Of a DNA stretch of 64,000 nucleotides, positions 16,418-24,036 are shown one piece after another. Below the pieces are notes generated by a model. It was not told where the DNA came from. It searched no databases and saw nothing but the letters and a program-made list of their open reading frames with translations. Position 1 is the stretch's first letter. Every line of letters begins with the position of its first letter. The position numbers and the translations under genes were made by a program. This DNA is from Muricoccus harenae. Its GTDB lineage: Bacteria > Pseudomonadota > Alphaproteobacteria > Acetobacterales > Acetobacteraceae. The DNA lies in the NCBI RefSeq assembly GCF_009848505.1, contig NZ_WWDL01000016.1, forward strand, positions 46,018 through 110,017, given 5' to 3'.

Positions 16418-17284
16418 TCAGGCGGCGATTGGCGCCACCTGACCCACCGTGTGCCGGATCGCCTCCACCAGCGGGCCGGCGAGGGGTGCCAGTCCGGCCA
16501 AGTCGCCAAAGACCGCCATTTCCGCGGGTTCCAATGGCGGCAGGCCGGGCAGGGGAACCAGTCCCTCGGGCAGGCCCGAGGCGCCGATCACCGTGATGCC
16601 GAGGCCCGCCTGCACCGCCGCCGCCACGCCGAGCAGGCTGGCCGAAGTGTAGGTGATCTCGAAGCCCAGCCCGGCCCTTGCCAGGGCCGCCAGGGCACGG
16701 TCCCGGAACATGCAGCCGGCGGGCAGCATGGCGAGTGGCAGGGGGCGCCCCTCGGGCGCGATCCAGCCGGGGGCGGCCGCCCAGATCACCGGCTCGGTCC
16801 AGAGGATGGCGCCCTCGCTTTCCCCGTCGCGGCGCTTGCCGAGGACGAGGTCGAGCGAACCTGCTTCCATCGCCCGGCGCAGTTCATGGGAACGGCCCAC
16901 CTCCACCTCCAGCCGGATGCCGGGATGGGAGCGGGAGAAGCGGGCAAGCAGCGGGGCGAGGTTGCGCGGAACGAAATGGTCCGCCACCCCCAGGCGCAGC
17001 CGGCCGGTGACCGGGGGAGCGACGAGGCGCCGCACCGCCTCCTCGTTCAGCGCCAGCATCCGGCGGGCATAGGCGAGCAGGGTCTCGCCCTGCGGAGTAA
17101 GGGCGACGCTGCGGCTGGTGCGCTCGAGCACGCGCTTGCCGAGGAGTTCCTCCAGCCGCCGGATCTTGAGGGAGATGGCCGATTGCGTCAGCCCAAGTGC
17201 AGGGGCCGCCGCGGTGAAGCCGCCACGCTCCGCCACCTGCACGAAGCAGCGGAGCAGGTCGAGATTGAGATCAGGAATGCGCAT
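16418..17284 (-). CDS. LysR-family transcriptional regulator
   Basis: A 288-residue LysR regulator. The N-terminal helix-turn-helix is clear: LDLLRCFVQVAERGGFTAAA followed by LGLTQSAISLKIRRLEELLG and VALTPQGETLLAYARRML. The C-terminal effector domain starts near residue 90 (GRLRLGVADHFVPRNLAPLL). LysR proteins bind small metabolites and usually control a neighbouring gene; here the next gene on the strand is the MFS transporter, the natural candidate target. The gene starts at ATG 17284; the upstream DUF2076 gene ends 101 bp away. Confidence 0.92.
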   Translation of the reverse strand: MRIPDLNLDLLRCFVQVAERGGFTAAAPALGLTQSAISLKIRRLEELLGKRVLERTSRSVALTPQGETLLAYARRMLALNEEAVRRLVAPPVTGRLRLGVADHFVPRNLAPLLARFSRSHPGIRLEVEVGRSHELRRAMEAGSLDLVLGKRRDGESEGAILWTEPVIWAAAPGWIAPEGRPLPLAMLPAGCMFRDRALAALARAGLGFEITYTSASLLGVAAAVQAGLGITVIGASGLPEGLVPLPGLPPLEPAEMAVFGDLAGLAPLAGPLVEAIRHTVGQVAPIAA

Positions 17285-17385
17285 CGGGGGCCCAGGCCTA
17301 AAGGAATACGCTGGCCCGCGCCCCTGATCGGGTCAATGAAGATCCGCCCGGGTCACCTACCGGATCGATGAGCGGTGCTGATCGC

Positions 17386-18162
17386 TCAGATTTCCTCGTC
17401 GAAGCCGCCGCCGCCGTCGAAGCCGCCACCGCCGGCATCGTTGTTGCCGGCCGCGTCATTGCCGCCCCAGCCACCGCTCTGGTCCGAGACCGGCGAGGCG
17501 TCGTTCTGTGCCGCGCCCGGATCCGTCCAAGGGGAGGAGGAAGGCGTGCTCACCGCCTGCTCGCCGAAGGAGCCCGCGGCGCCCGTGGCATCCGCGGCCG
17601 CGGTTGCCGCTTGAGCCCCACCGCCCGAGAACATGCCCATCATCATGTTGCCCAGCACCATGCCACCCGCGACGCCGGCCGCAGTGGTCAGCGCCGTGCC
17701 GAGGAAGCCGCTGCCGCGGCCCTGCTGCTGCATCATGGCCGGGTTCATCGCACCCGGGGGCGGCTGGATCGGCTGCGGGCGAGGCGTCATCGGCATCTGG
17801 CGGTTGTTGCCGCCACCGAACATGCCGCCGAACAGCCCGCCACGGGACTGCTGTTGGCTCGCCTGTGCCTGGGTGTTCTCCAGTTGCCACTCCAGCTCCT
17901 GGATGCGGTTCTGAGCCTGCACCAGGGCCGCTTCCTGCACGAAGGCGGTCTGGGTGATGCGATACCGCGCCTCGGGGTAGCGGGAGAAGAGATCGGCGAT
18001 CAGCCGGTCAGCCTCCGGGTCCACGGGGGGCAGGTTTGGCGCGGCCTGGGTATTGGGGACGCTGCGCGCTCCCCAAGGGCCGGCGGACGTCGCAGCCGGC
18101 TGTGCAGCGCCTGAGACGCGCTCCACATAGCCGGTGATGATGCGGCGTTCTTCCTCGGTCAT
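17386..18162 (-). CDS. DUF2076 domain-containing protein
   Basis: A 258-residue protein starting MTEEERRIITGYVERVSG with AAGGAG 11 nt upstream, which rules out the in-frame upstream ATG. The first 110 residues match DUF2076: ADRLIADLFSRYPEARYRITQTAFVQEAAL, then a coiled-coil IQELEWQLENTQAQ. The middle is low complexity (Met/Gly/Pro/Asn-rich) followed by a glycine-rich hydrophobic segment (TALTTAAGVAGGMVLGNMMMG). The C-terminus is disordered, rich in Gly, Asp and Asn, and ends in FDEEI. The family is described as periplasmic ligand-binding sensor-like, but its function is unknown. No partner gene is evident. Confidence 0.88.
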   Translation of the reverse strand: MTEEERRIITGYVERVSGAAQPAATSAGPWGARSVPNTQAAPNLPPVDPEADRLIADLFSRYPEARYRITQTAFVQEAALVQAQNRIQELEWQLENTQAQASQQQSRGGLFGGMFGGGNNRQMPMTPRPQPIQPPPGAMNPAMMQQQGRGSGFLGTALTTAAGVAGGMVLGNMMMGMFSGGGAQAATAAADATGAAGSFGEQAVSTPSSSPWTDPGAAQNDASPVSDQSGGWGGNDAAGNNDAGGGGFDGGGGFDEEI

Positions 18163-18251
18163 GACCCTCTTAACTCCTTGTGGTGGGCGAGTGCCCACGA
18201 CGGCCGCGAAATGGCCCGCCTCGGGAAACCTTTCAAGATGTTAATCTTGGA

Positions 18252-18689
18252 TCACGCTGGCACGCGCGAAGGAAGGCCCAGCCGTCCCCATTCGATGGCG
18301 GGGCAGCGATCCATCACGATCGGGATGCCGGCCGCCTGCGCCCGCTCCGCCGCCGCATCGTCCCAGATGCCGAGCTGGAGCCAGATGGACCGGGCGCCGA
18401 GCCGGATCGCCTCGTCCACGACCGGGACGGCATCCTCGCTGCGGCGAAACACGTCGACCATGTCGAGCGGCCCCGCCTCCTCCAGCGCGGCGACTCCGGG
18501 CACGCCATGCACGGCACGGCCGTTCAGCACCGGGTTCACCGGGGTGGCGTCGTAACCGCGCTGGAGCAGGAAGCCGAAGACGCCGTTCGAGGCGCGGCCT
18601 GGCTTGTCCGAGGCCCCCACCACCGCGATTCGGCGTGTCCGCAGCAGCAGGTCGCGCACCTGGTCATCCGTCAGACCGTCCCTTGCCAT
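18252..18689 (-). CDS. CoA-binding (CoA_binding_2) protein, YccU-like
   Basis: A 145-residue Rossmann-fold protein. RIAVVGASDKPGRASNGVFG at residues 20-39 is the dinucleotide/CoA-binding loop, DVFRRSEDAVPVVDEAI and SIWLQLGIWDDAAAERAQ follow, and MDRCPAIEWGRLG is the conserved end containing a cysteine. This matches the YccU/CoA_binding_2 family, related to the N-terminal domain of succinyl-CoA synthetase alpha. The physiological role is unknown. It is monocistronic or the first gene of a pair with DUF2076 (89 bp apart). Confidence 0.9.
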   Translation of the reverse strand: MARDGLTDDQVRDLLLRTRRIAVVGASDKPGRASNGVFGFLLQRGYDATPVNPVLNGRAVHGVPGVAALEEAGPLDMVDVFRRSEDAVPVVDEAIRLGARSIWLQLGIWDDAAAERAQAAGIPIVMDRCPAIEWGRLGLPSRVPA

Positions 18690-18877
18690 GTCGTTTCTCC
18701 CGGCTGGTTAAGGCAGTTGGGGCGACCCGGCCCCCGGTGCCAGAGGCGGTGGCGTCCCCGCACGGCCGAACAACGGTGGCCGCCGCTGGCAGCTAGGTCC
18801 AGCGGGTGTCCAATGGGGCATCATTGCGGCGCGCGCCGCCTTTCGTGAGCCGCGCCGCGCCGCTACAGGGGTTAGCC

Positions 18878-20551
18878 ATGGCCGTATCCCGCTCCCTGAC
18901 CGCCCCCGTGCTCCTTCTTGGCGCGCTTGTGACGATCCTGGTGTGGTGGTTCCCCAACCGCCAGCAGGCCGGCGACGTGCCGATGGTGACGGAGCGCTTC
19001 AACAGCGTCTCCTTCGCCCCCTTCCGCGAAGGCCAGAGCCCGCTCCGCGACATTTTCCCCTCCGCCGCGCAGGTGGAGGAGGACATCGCCCTCATCGCCC
19101 CCCGCGTGCGGGCCATCCGCAGCTATGCGAGCATCGAAGGCAATTACGAGACGGCCGAGATCGCCGGCCGGCATGGCGTGAAGATGTGGAAGGGCGCCTG
19201 GCTCGGCCGCGACCTGCGCCAGAACGACCGTGAGATCGCCGCCCTCATCGCCACCGCCAACCGCCATCCCGAGGTGGTGGAGCGCGTGGTGGTCGGCAAT
19301 GAAGTGCTGCTGCGCCGGGACCTGCCGGTGGAGGAACTGGCCCGCCAGATCGACCGGGTAAAGGCTGCGGTGCGCCAGCCTGTCACCTATGCCGATGTCT
19401 GGGAGTTCTGGGCGCAGTTCCCGGAACTCGCCAGGCATGTGGACATCGTGACCATCCATATCCTGCCCTATTGGGAGGACGAGCCGCTCGGCGTCGACGT
19501 GGCGATGGCGCATGTGCGGGACGTGTATCGCCGCATCAAGGCAATGTTCCCCGACAAGCCCATCGCCATCGGCGAGATCGGGTGGCCGAGCGCCGGCCGC
19601 TGGCGCGAGGCCGCCATCCCCTCCCGCGTGGAGCAGGCGGTGTTCCTGCGCCGCTTCATCCAGCTCAGCCAGGAGGAGGGCTTCGACTACAACCTGATCG
19701 AAGCCTTCGACCAGGTGTGGAAGTACCGCAACGAGGGCACTGTTGGCGCCGCCTGGGGCCTCTGGACGGCGGATCGCGCGCCAAAATTCGACCTCTCCGG
19801 TCCGGTGCGGGAGAATCCGTGGTGGGCCTGGTATGCGGGCGCGGCGCTGCTCCTGGGCGGCGCGATGTTCGCAGGTGCTGCACGAGCCTGGCCCGGCGCC
19901 GCGCGCTGGAAGCTGGCCCTGCTCTCCGCTGCGCTGGGCAACGCACTGGCCTATGCCTTCTGCGGCGGCTGGCCCTATGCCTTCGACGAGCATCTGAAGC
20001 TCGCCTTCGGCGTGAACTTGCTGGGGCAGGCGCTTCTGGCCGCGCTGCTGCTGCGGCGCGCCGGCGCGCGGCTTTCCGGCAGTCCGATCGAACCCGCCCG
20101 CAACGGCGCCCAGGCCAGCGCGAATATCCGCTCGATCTTCCGCGGGCGCTTCCGCTTCCGCGACTGGCGCGCCTTCGCCTTCGATGACTTGCTCTTCCTC
20201 TTCCTGTTCACCGCGGCAGTGCTGCAGATGATGCTGCTCTTCGACCCGCGCTACCGCGACTTTCCCTTCCCGACCTTCGCCGTGCCCCTGGTGGCGGTGA
20301 TCGCCCGGGCGCTGATGCGCGACCTGCCGCGCCGCGGCGGCGGCTGGGCGGAATGGCTGGTGGGCGGGGTGCTGGTCGTCTGCGCTGCCGCCAGCGCGAT
20401 CCTGGAGGGGCCGCACAACCTCCAGGCGCTGGGCTGGAGCGTCTGCGCCATCGGGCTGGCGCTGCCGCCGCTGCTGCGGGTGGGGCCGCTCAGGCGGGAG
20501 GTGGCACCCAACGCCCGTTCGCCGCAAGGAAGCGCAGCCCGAGCGAGGTGA
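18878..20551 (+). CDS. Membrane-bound GH17-like beta-1,3-glucan-active enzyme
   Basis: A 557-residue protein. An N-terminal membrane anchor (residues 5-24) is followed by a periplasmic glycoside hydrolase family 17 (beta/alpha)8 barrel. The acid/base Glu142 is in VVVGNEVLLRR and the nucleophile Glu233 is in IAIGEIGWPSAGR, and YWEDEP lies between. The C-terminal 200 residues contain about six membrane segments. Bacterial GH17 proteins of this layout act as glucan hydrolases or transglycosylases in cyclic or branched beta-glucan synthesis; a glucan synthase (GT2, as in NdvB/NdvC systems) is usual nearby but none is here. The start at 18878 (AGGGG upstream) is preferred over 18806. Confidence 0.87.
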   Translation: MAVSRSLTAPVLLLGALVTILVWWFPNRQQAGDVPMVTERFNSVSFAPFREGQSPLRDIFPSAAQVEEDIALIAPRVRAIRSYASIEGNYETAEIAGRHGVKMWKGAWLGRDLRQNDREIAALIATANRHPEVVERVVVGNEVLLRRDLPVEELARQIDRVKAAVRQPVTYADVWEFWAQFPELARHVDIVTIHILPYWEDEPLGVDVAMAHVRDVYRRIKAMFPDKPIAIGEIGWPSAGRWREAAIPSRVEQAVFLRRFIQLSQEEGFDYNLIEAFDQVWKYRNEGTVGAAWGLWTADRAPKFDLSGPVRENPWWAWYAGAALLLGGAMFAGAARAWPGAARWKLALLSAALGNALAYAFCGGWPYAFDEHLKLAFGVNLLGQALLAALLLRRAGARLSGSPIEPARNGAQASANIRSIFRGRFRFRDWRAFAFDDLLFLFLFTAAVLQMMLLFDPRYRDFPFPTFAVPLVAVIARALMRDLPRRGGGWAEWLVGGVLVVCAAASAILEGPHNLQALGWSVCAIGLALPPLLRVGPLRREVAPNARSPQGSAARAR

Positions 20552-20720
20552 CCTGCACGGGTTCCGCGCGGAGGAGGAAGCCGCTGTCGATCGCTTCCTC
20601 CCACACGGTGAGGCGTGGACACGAGGTCCGCCACGCCTCCATCGCCTCCGCATGGGAGCGCGGCTGCCGCGCCACCCATTCCAGCAGGTCCAGCACCAGC
20701 GGGTTCGTGACCTCGGACAT
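20490..20720 (-). CDS. Small conserved hypothetical protein, 76 residues
   Basis: Starts MSEVTNPLVLDLLEWVARQP, with AGGGAGG 6-7 nt upstream of the ATG, a strong ribosome binding site. The body is amphipathic helical, with SCPRLTVWEEAIDSGFLL in the middle and FLAANGRWVPPPA at the end; the single cysteine and the VWEEA segment look conserved from memory of similar alphaproteobacterial proteins. It may be a small winged-helix-like domain. It is convergent with the GH17 gene and the last 62 bp of each overlap. Function is unknown. Confidence 0.7.
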   Translation of the reverse strand: MSEVTNPLVLDLLEWVARQPRSHAEAMEAWRTSCPRLTVWEEAIDSGFLLRAEPVQVTSLGLRFLAANGRWVPPPA

Positions 20721-20766
20721 GCGCGTCCTCCCTAGTTTCATGCGGTGAAGAGCAGCCATTGCCCAG

Positions 20767-20817
20767 TGCGTCGCCGGGCAGGGTGCGTCGCCGGGCAGGG
20801 TGCGTCGCCGGGCAGGG
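20767..20817. repeat. Three perfect tandem copies of a 17-bp unit
   Basis: The unit TGCGTCGCCGGGCAGGG occurs three times head to tail with no mismatch, in the 230-bp gap between the divergent 76-residue gene and the DUF892 gene. The unit length is not a multiple of three, and the array is not inside a gene. Confidence 0.95.
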
Positions 20818-20948
20818 CCATGGCGGTAATCGGGCGGGCGGTTCGCGGAGGGCCGCAACGGAAGCGCGGCACGGGGCGTTCCATGGGCGGCGCCGACCGG
20901 GCTGCCTCCATCGAAATCGCTGAAACCCCTCGCGCGAAGGCAATCCCC

Positions 20949-21452
20949 ATGGGCCTCTTCTCGAAGCCGATCAAAAGCCTGGATGACCTCTTCGTCCACA
21001 CGCTGCAGGACATGTACTACGCCGAGAATCGGATCACGAAGGCCTTGCCGAAGATGATCGACAAGGCGACGGACCCGCAGCTCAAGCAGAGCTTCGAACT
21101 GCACCTGCAGGAAACGCGCAATCAGATCGTCCGTCTGGAAAAGGTGTTCCAGATGCATGGCCAGCCGGTGAAGGGCGTCACCTGCGCCGCCATGGACGGC
21201 ATCCTTGAAGAAGCCGAGGAGATCATGGGCGAGGTGGAGGATAAGGAGGTGCTCGACGCTGCCATGCTCGCCTCCGCCCAGGCGGTCGAGCATTACGAGA
21301 TCACCCGCTACGGCACCCTCGTCGCCTTTGCCCGCCAGCTCGGGCGCAACGACTGCGCCTCGGTGCTGGAGGAGACGCTGGCGGAGGAGAAGGCCACCGA
21401 CAAGAAGTTGACCATGCTGGCCGAGGGCAAGCTCAACCGCATGGCTACCTGA
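20949..21452 (+). CDS. YciE/DUF892 ferritin-like protein
   Basis: A 167-residue four-helix protein. The DUF892 pattern is complete: SLDDLFVHTLQDMYYAENRI at the start, LKQSFELHLQETRNQIVRLE in helix 2, then AAMLASAQAVEHYEITRYGT and LEETLAEEKATDKKL with Glu/His metal-ligand positions (E..ExxH style, EHYE). Family members are stress-induced cytoplasmic proteins (YciE/YciF) with a dinuclear metal site. The start at 20949 is chosen because the family begins at this methionine; the open frame extends upstream through the tandem repeat. Confidence 0.9.
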   Translation: MGLFSKPIKSLDDLFVHTLQDMYYAENRITKALPKMIDKATDPQLKQSFELHLQETRNQIVRLEKVFQMHGQPVKGVTCAAMDGILEEAEEIMGEVEDKEVLDAAMLASAQAVEHYEITRYGTLVAFARQLGRNDCASVLEETLAEEKATDKKLTMLAEGKLNRMAT

Positions 21453-21583
21453 GGCGTTACCGCCCTCGCCTCGGGCGATCCACCAGGGGCAACTGGGGCG
21501 CCGGTTCGACATCCACTACGGATGGAGGGCCGGCGCTTCGCTGTTCCGGCCCCGTCTTCAGGTGCCATCTTCAGCTGCCGTTT

Positions 21584-21907
21584 TCAGGCGAGGATCGCGG
21601 CGACCTTCGCGACCAGCACCGCGGCATTCCCGCCGATCACCACCGTCTTGTCGCGCGAGGTGGCGCCCTGCGTCACTTCGGCGCGAGAGGGGGGCACCTC
21701 CAACGCTTCGGCCAGCAGCGCGCAGATGGCGCGGTTGGCCCGCCCGTCCTCCGGCGCCTCGTTCACCGCCACCTTGATCCGCGGGCCATCGGCACCCGGC
21801 ACCAGCCCCTGCAATCCGGGCCGCCGGGCGCGGGGCTGCGCCTTCACGCGCAACTCCAGCCCGCCCTCCACCATCCGCCAGGCGGATTGGCGCGGGGGAG
21901 GCGCCAT
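21584..21907 (-). CDS. DUF167 (YggU-like) protein
   Basis: A 107-residue protein. The DUF167 core is plain: LELRVKAQPRARRPGLQGL, then IKVAVNEAPEDGRANRAICALLAEAL and GATSRDKTVVI. The family has a small alpha/beta fold and occurs from bacteria to humans; its biochemical role is not known. In many alphaproteobacteria it follows a YggT-like membrane gene; here the gene upstream is another small membrane protein, and its stop overlaps this ATG (TGATG), showing translational coupling. Confidence 0.9.
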   Translation of the reverse strand: MAPPPRQSAWRMVEGGLELRVKAQPRARRPGLQGLVPGADGPRIKVAVNEAPEDGRANRAICALLAEALEVPPSRAEVTQGATSRDKTVVIGGNAAVLVAKVAAILA

Positions 21908-22290
21908 CAGGCGCGGGCGGCCGCCTTCGCCTGGCGGGCATTCGCCTCCACCCAGGCCCAGGCGCCGAGTGCCGCGCCGATCATCCCCCAGGTGGCGTTG
22001 AAGTTCAGCACCGCGATCACGCCAAGCGCCACCGCCGCCGCGCGCACCGCGAAGGGCGCGCCGATGAAAGCCCAGATGCCCATCGCCATCGCCCCGGCGC
22101 CCCAAAGCTGCCAGTGCTGCAGCCAGAGCAGCGCCGCGCGGGGCTGGCAGGCGAAGGGCGCCTTGGACAGGTCGAGGCAGAGCGCTCCCATCTCGCGCGG
22201 CTCCACCTGCAGGTGGCGATAGGCCACCATTAGCCCGATGGCAGCGCCGACGGCCAGGATCGCCCACAGGTCGCGTTTTGTGACGGTCAT
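21907..22290 (-). CDS. Small integral membrane protein, 127 residues
   Basis: Three to four hydrophobic segments are visible: DLWAILAVGAAIGLMVAYR near the N-terminus, LWGAGAMAMGIWAFIG, and AVALGVIAVLNFNATWGMIG. Between the first two lies a periplasm-facing CLDLSKAPFACQPRAALL with two cysteines that could pair. I recognise no named family. It is translationally coupled to the DUF167 gene downstream and divergent from panC (116 bp between starts). Confidence 0.72.
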   Translation of the reverse strand: MTVTKRDLWAILAVGAAIGLMVAYRHLQVEPREMGALCLDLSKAPFACQPRAALLWLQHWQLWGAGAMAMGIWAFIGAPFAVRAAAVALGVIAVLNFNATWGMIGAALGAWAWVEANARQAKAAARA

Positions 22291-22406
22291 GGATTGGAGA
22301 TCGCGCGAACTCGCCTCTCACGCAAGCGGCATCGGCGGTGGCGTGCCGTCTTGCCTCCGGGCCGCCGCCCGGCCATGGCTGCGCCATCGGGCTGGGGGAG
22401 GTTGCC

Positions 22407-23258
22407 ATGCGGGTGATCCGCGATCTGGAAGCACTGAGGGACACCACGGCTGGGTTGCGCGCCAGCGGGCTAAGCCTCGGCCTCGTGCCCACCATGGGGG
22501 CGCTGCACCGCGGCCATCTGGCGCTCGTGGAGGAGGCGCGGCGCTATGCGGGCGCGGTTGCCGTCTCCATCTTCGTCAACCCGCTGCAATTCGGCCCGAA
22601 CGAGGATCTCTCGCGCTATCCCCGCGACGAGGTGGGCGATCTGGAGAAGCTGCGTGGTGCCGGATGCGACTTGGTCTGGATGCCGCCGGTGGAGGCGATG
22701 TACCCGCCCGGCGCCGCCACGGTAATTGAGGTGGGTGGCCCTTCCGAGGGCTTCGAGGGCACCGCCCGTCCCGGCCATTTCCGCGGCGTCGCGACCGTCT
22801 GCTCGAAGCTGTTCAACCAGACCGGCGCGGATGTGGCGGTGTTCGGGGAGAAGGACTGGCAGCAGCTGCAGGTGGTCCGCCGCATGGTGGCGGATCTGGA
22901 CATGCGCCTCCGCATCATCGGCCACCCCACGGTGCGGGAGGCGGATGGGCTGGCCTTCTCCTCCCGCAACCAGCGGCTTTCCCCCGAGCAGCGGGCGCTG
23001 GCGCCCATGCTGCCACGGTGCATGGGGGAGGCCATCGCCGCCATGGCCGCTGGCGCGGCGCCCGATGCCGTGCTGGCCGAAGCCACCGCCCGGCTGCGCG
23101 CCGCAGGATTCATTCCGGACTACCTCGCCCTGGTCGAGCCCGCGACGCTCCGTCCCTGGTCGTCGGGCGCGACTGGCGAGGCGCGGCTCCTGGCCGCTGC
23201 GGGGCTCGGCGACGTGCGGCTGCTGGATAACATGGCGGCGCTGCTGCCAGGACGCTGA
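22407..23258 (+). CDS. panC: Pantothenate synthetase
   Basis: A 283-residue cytoplasmic enzyme that joins pantoate and beta-alanine using ATP, the last step of pantothenate (vitamin B5) synthesis. The HIGH-type nucleotide loop is in VPTMGALHRGHLALVEEAR, followed by VSIFVNPLQFGPNEDLSRYP, GHFRGVATVCSKLFN, FGEKDWQQLQVVRRMV (KDWQQ substrate motif) and ADGLAFSSRNQRLS (KMSKS-like loop). GGGGGAGG precedes the ATG. panB is not adjacent. Confidence 0.97.
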   Translation: MRVIRDLEALRDTTAGLRASGLSLGLVPTMGALHRGHLALVEEARRYAGAVAVSIFVNPLQFGPNEDLSRYPRDEVGDLEKLRGAGCDLVWMPPVEAMYPPGAATVIEVGGPSEGFEGTARPGHFRGVATVCSKLFNQTGADVAVFGEKDWQQLQVVRRMVADLDMRLRIIGHPTVREADGLAFSSRNQRLSPEQRALAPMLPRCMGEAIAAMAAGAAPDAVLAEATARLRAAGFIPDYLALVEPATLRPWSSGATGEARLLAAAGLGDVRLLDNMAALLPGR

Positions 23259-23288
23259 TGCCGGCCACCATGCCGGTGTGCGGGGCGC

Positions 23289-23319
23289 CGAAGGCTCGGC
23301 CTCCGGACCTCGGCCTGGG
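23289..23319 (+). repeat. Short interspersed palindromic element, copy A
   Basis: Core AAGGCTCGGCCTCCGGACCT with flanking GCC and CGGCCTGGG. It matches, with a few substitutions, the element between ppdK and nth (37875) and, inverted, a third copy at 23484. The self-complementary AGGC-N3-GCCT centre can fold into a hairpin. It lies just after panC. Confidence 0.65.
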
Positions 23320-23419
23320 TGGCGGCCACTCGGACCCCGCGTTCGGTTTTTCGCGGATGCGGCCGGTTAGGATGGCGCCGCAGGCAGGTTATTCAGGCCA
23401 CGCGTGCAGCCATGTCAGT

Positions 23420-23444
23420 CGCCTGACGTCCATGACGTCAGGCG
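23420..23444. terminator. Perfect 10-bp hairpin between panC and merR
   Basis: Arms CGCCTGACGT and ACGTCAGGCG are perfectly complementary around a 5-nt loop CCATG. No T tract follows on either side, so it is not a classical intrinsic terminator, but the position between two convergent genes fits a bidirectional stop or RNA end stabiliser. Confidence 0.6.
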
Positions 23445-23483
23445 CGCTCCAAACAGATCGCGGGGTCCGGCGAGCCCGCTGGA

Positions 23484-23520
23484 CCCCCGGCGGAGGTCCG
23501 GAGGCGGCGCCTCCCGGGGC
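23484..23520 (-). repeat. Short interspersed palindromic element, copy C (inverted)
   Basis: Read on the minus strand it is GGGAGGCGCCGCCTCCGG followed by ACCTCCGCCGGGGG, the same layout as the element after ppdK. It faces copy A across the panC-merR gap, with the 10-bp hairpin between them. Confidence 0.65.
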
Positions 23521-23543
23521 CACCAGTGCAACCGATCGGGCAA

Positions 23544-23975
23544 TCAATGATGCGGGTGCCCGCAAAGCCCGTGATCCGCCAGCACCTGGATCACGCGGCA
23601 ATCGCCCACCTGCCCATGCGCGCCGCATTCCGTCATGCGCCTGACCTCGGTGCGCAGGGCGGTGAGGCGCGCGATGCGGTCGTCGATCTCGGCCAGATGC
23701 GCGCGGGCAATGCCGTCTACCTCCGCGCAGGGGCGGTCCGGCTGGTCGGCCAAAGCGAGGAGCTGGCGGATGGCCTCGACCTCGAAGCCCAACTCCCGCG
23801 CATGGCGGATGAAGCGCAGGCGGCGCACGGCTTCCTCGTCATAGAGGCGCCGGTTGCTTTCCGTGCGCGGCGCGGCGGGGAGAAGGCCGATCTCCTCGTA
23901 GTAGCGGATGGTGGGCACCTTCACCCCGGTTTGCCGGGACAGGCCGCCGATGGGCAGATTCATGGCAAAGTCCAT
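23544..23975 (-). CDS. MerR-family heavy-metal regulator (ZntR/CadR/PbrR type)
   Basis: A 143-residue MerR activator. The winged helix is LPIGGLSRQTGVKVPTIRYY-type, with EEIGLLPAAPRTESNRRLY and LRFIRHARELGFEVEAIRQL. Metal-binding cysteines occur at 83 (start of the dimer helix), 117 and 126 in the C-terminal loop, matching ZntR Cys79/114/124 in spacing, plus Cys138 and a His-rich end GHPHH. This predicts a divalent-metal (Zn, Cd or Pb) sensor. It is divergent from the P-type ATPase, and its own start codon abuts the -35 box of the shared promoter. A later start at 23963 (MNLPIGG) is equally possible. Confidence 0.92.
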   Translation of the reverse strand: MDFAMNLPIGGLSRQTGVKVPTIRYYEEIGLLPAAPRTESNRRLYDEEAVRRLRFIRHARELGFEVEAIRQLLALADQPDRPCAEVDGIARAHLAEIDDRIARLTALRTEVRRMTECGAHGQVGDCRVIQVLADHGLCGHPHH

Positions 23976-23977
23976 GC

Positions 23978-24008
23978 TTGATCCTCAAGTGACTAGAGGA
24001 TGTAGAGC
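23978..24008 (+). promoter_or_regulatory. MerR-type promoter with 19-bp spacer
   Basis: -35 TTGATC (23978-23983) and a weak -10 TAGAGC (24003-24008) are 19 bp apart, the overlong spacing that MerR proteins correct by distorting DNA. Inside the spacer region is the dyad ATCCTC (23981-23986) / GAGGAT (23996-24001) with a 9-bp centre. It should drive the ATPase gene starting at 24037. Confidence 0.85.
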
Positions 24009-24036
24009 CAGGAGCGACGCTTCAAGGACAACCCCG

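Noticed and set aside
18872..20653. A 593-codon minus-strand frame opposite the GH17 gene
   Set aside because: Shadow frame: the plus strand has both catalytic glutamates and membrane segments; the antisense reading has no family signature.
23420..23444. Calling the 10-bp hairpin a regulator operator of merR
   Set aside because: It lies after the merR stop codon between convergent genes, so a transcription-end role is more likely.
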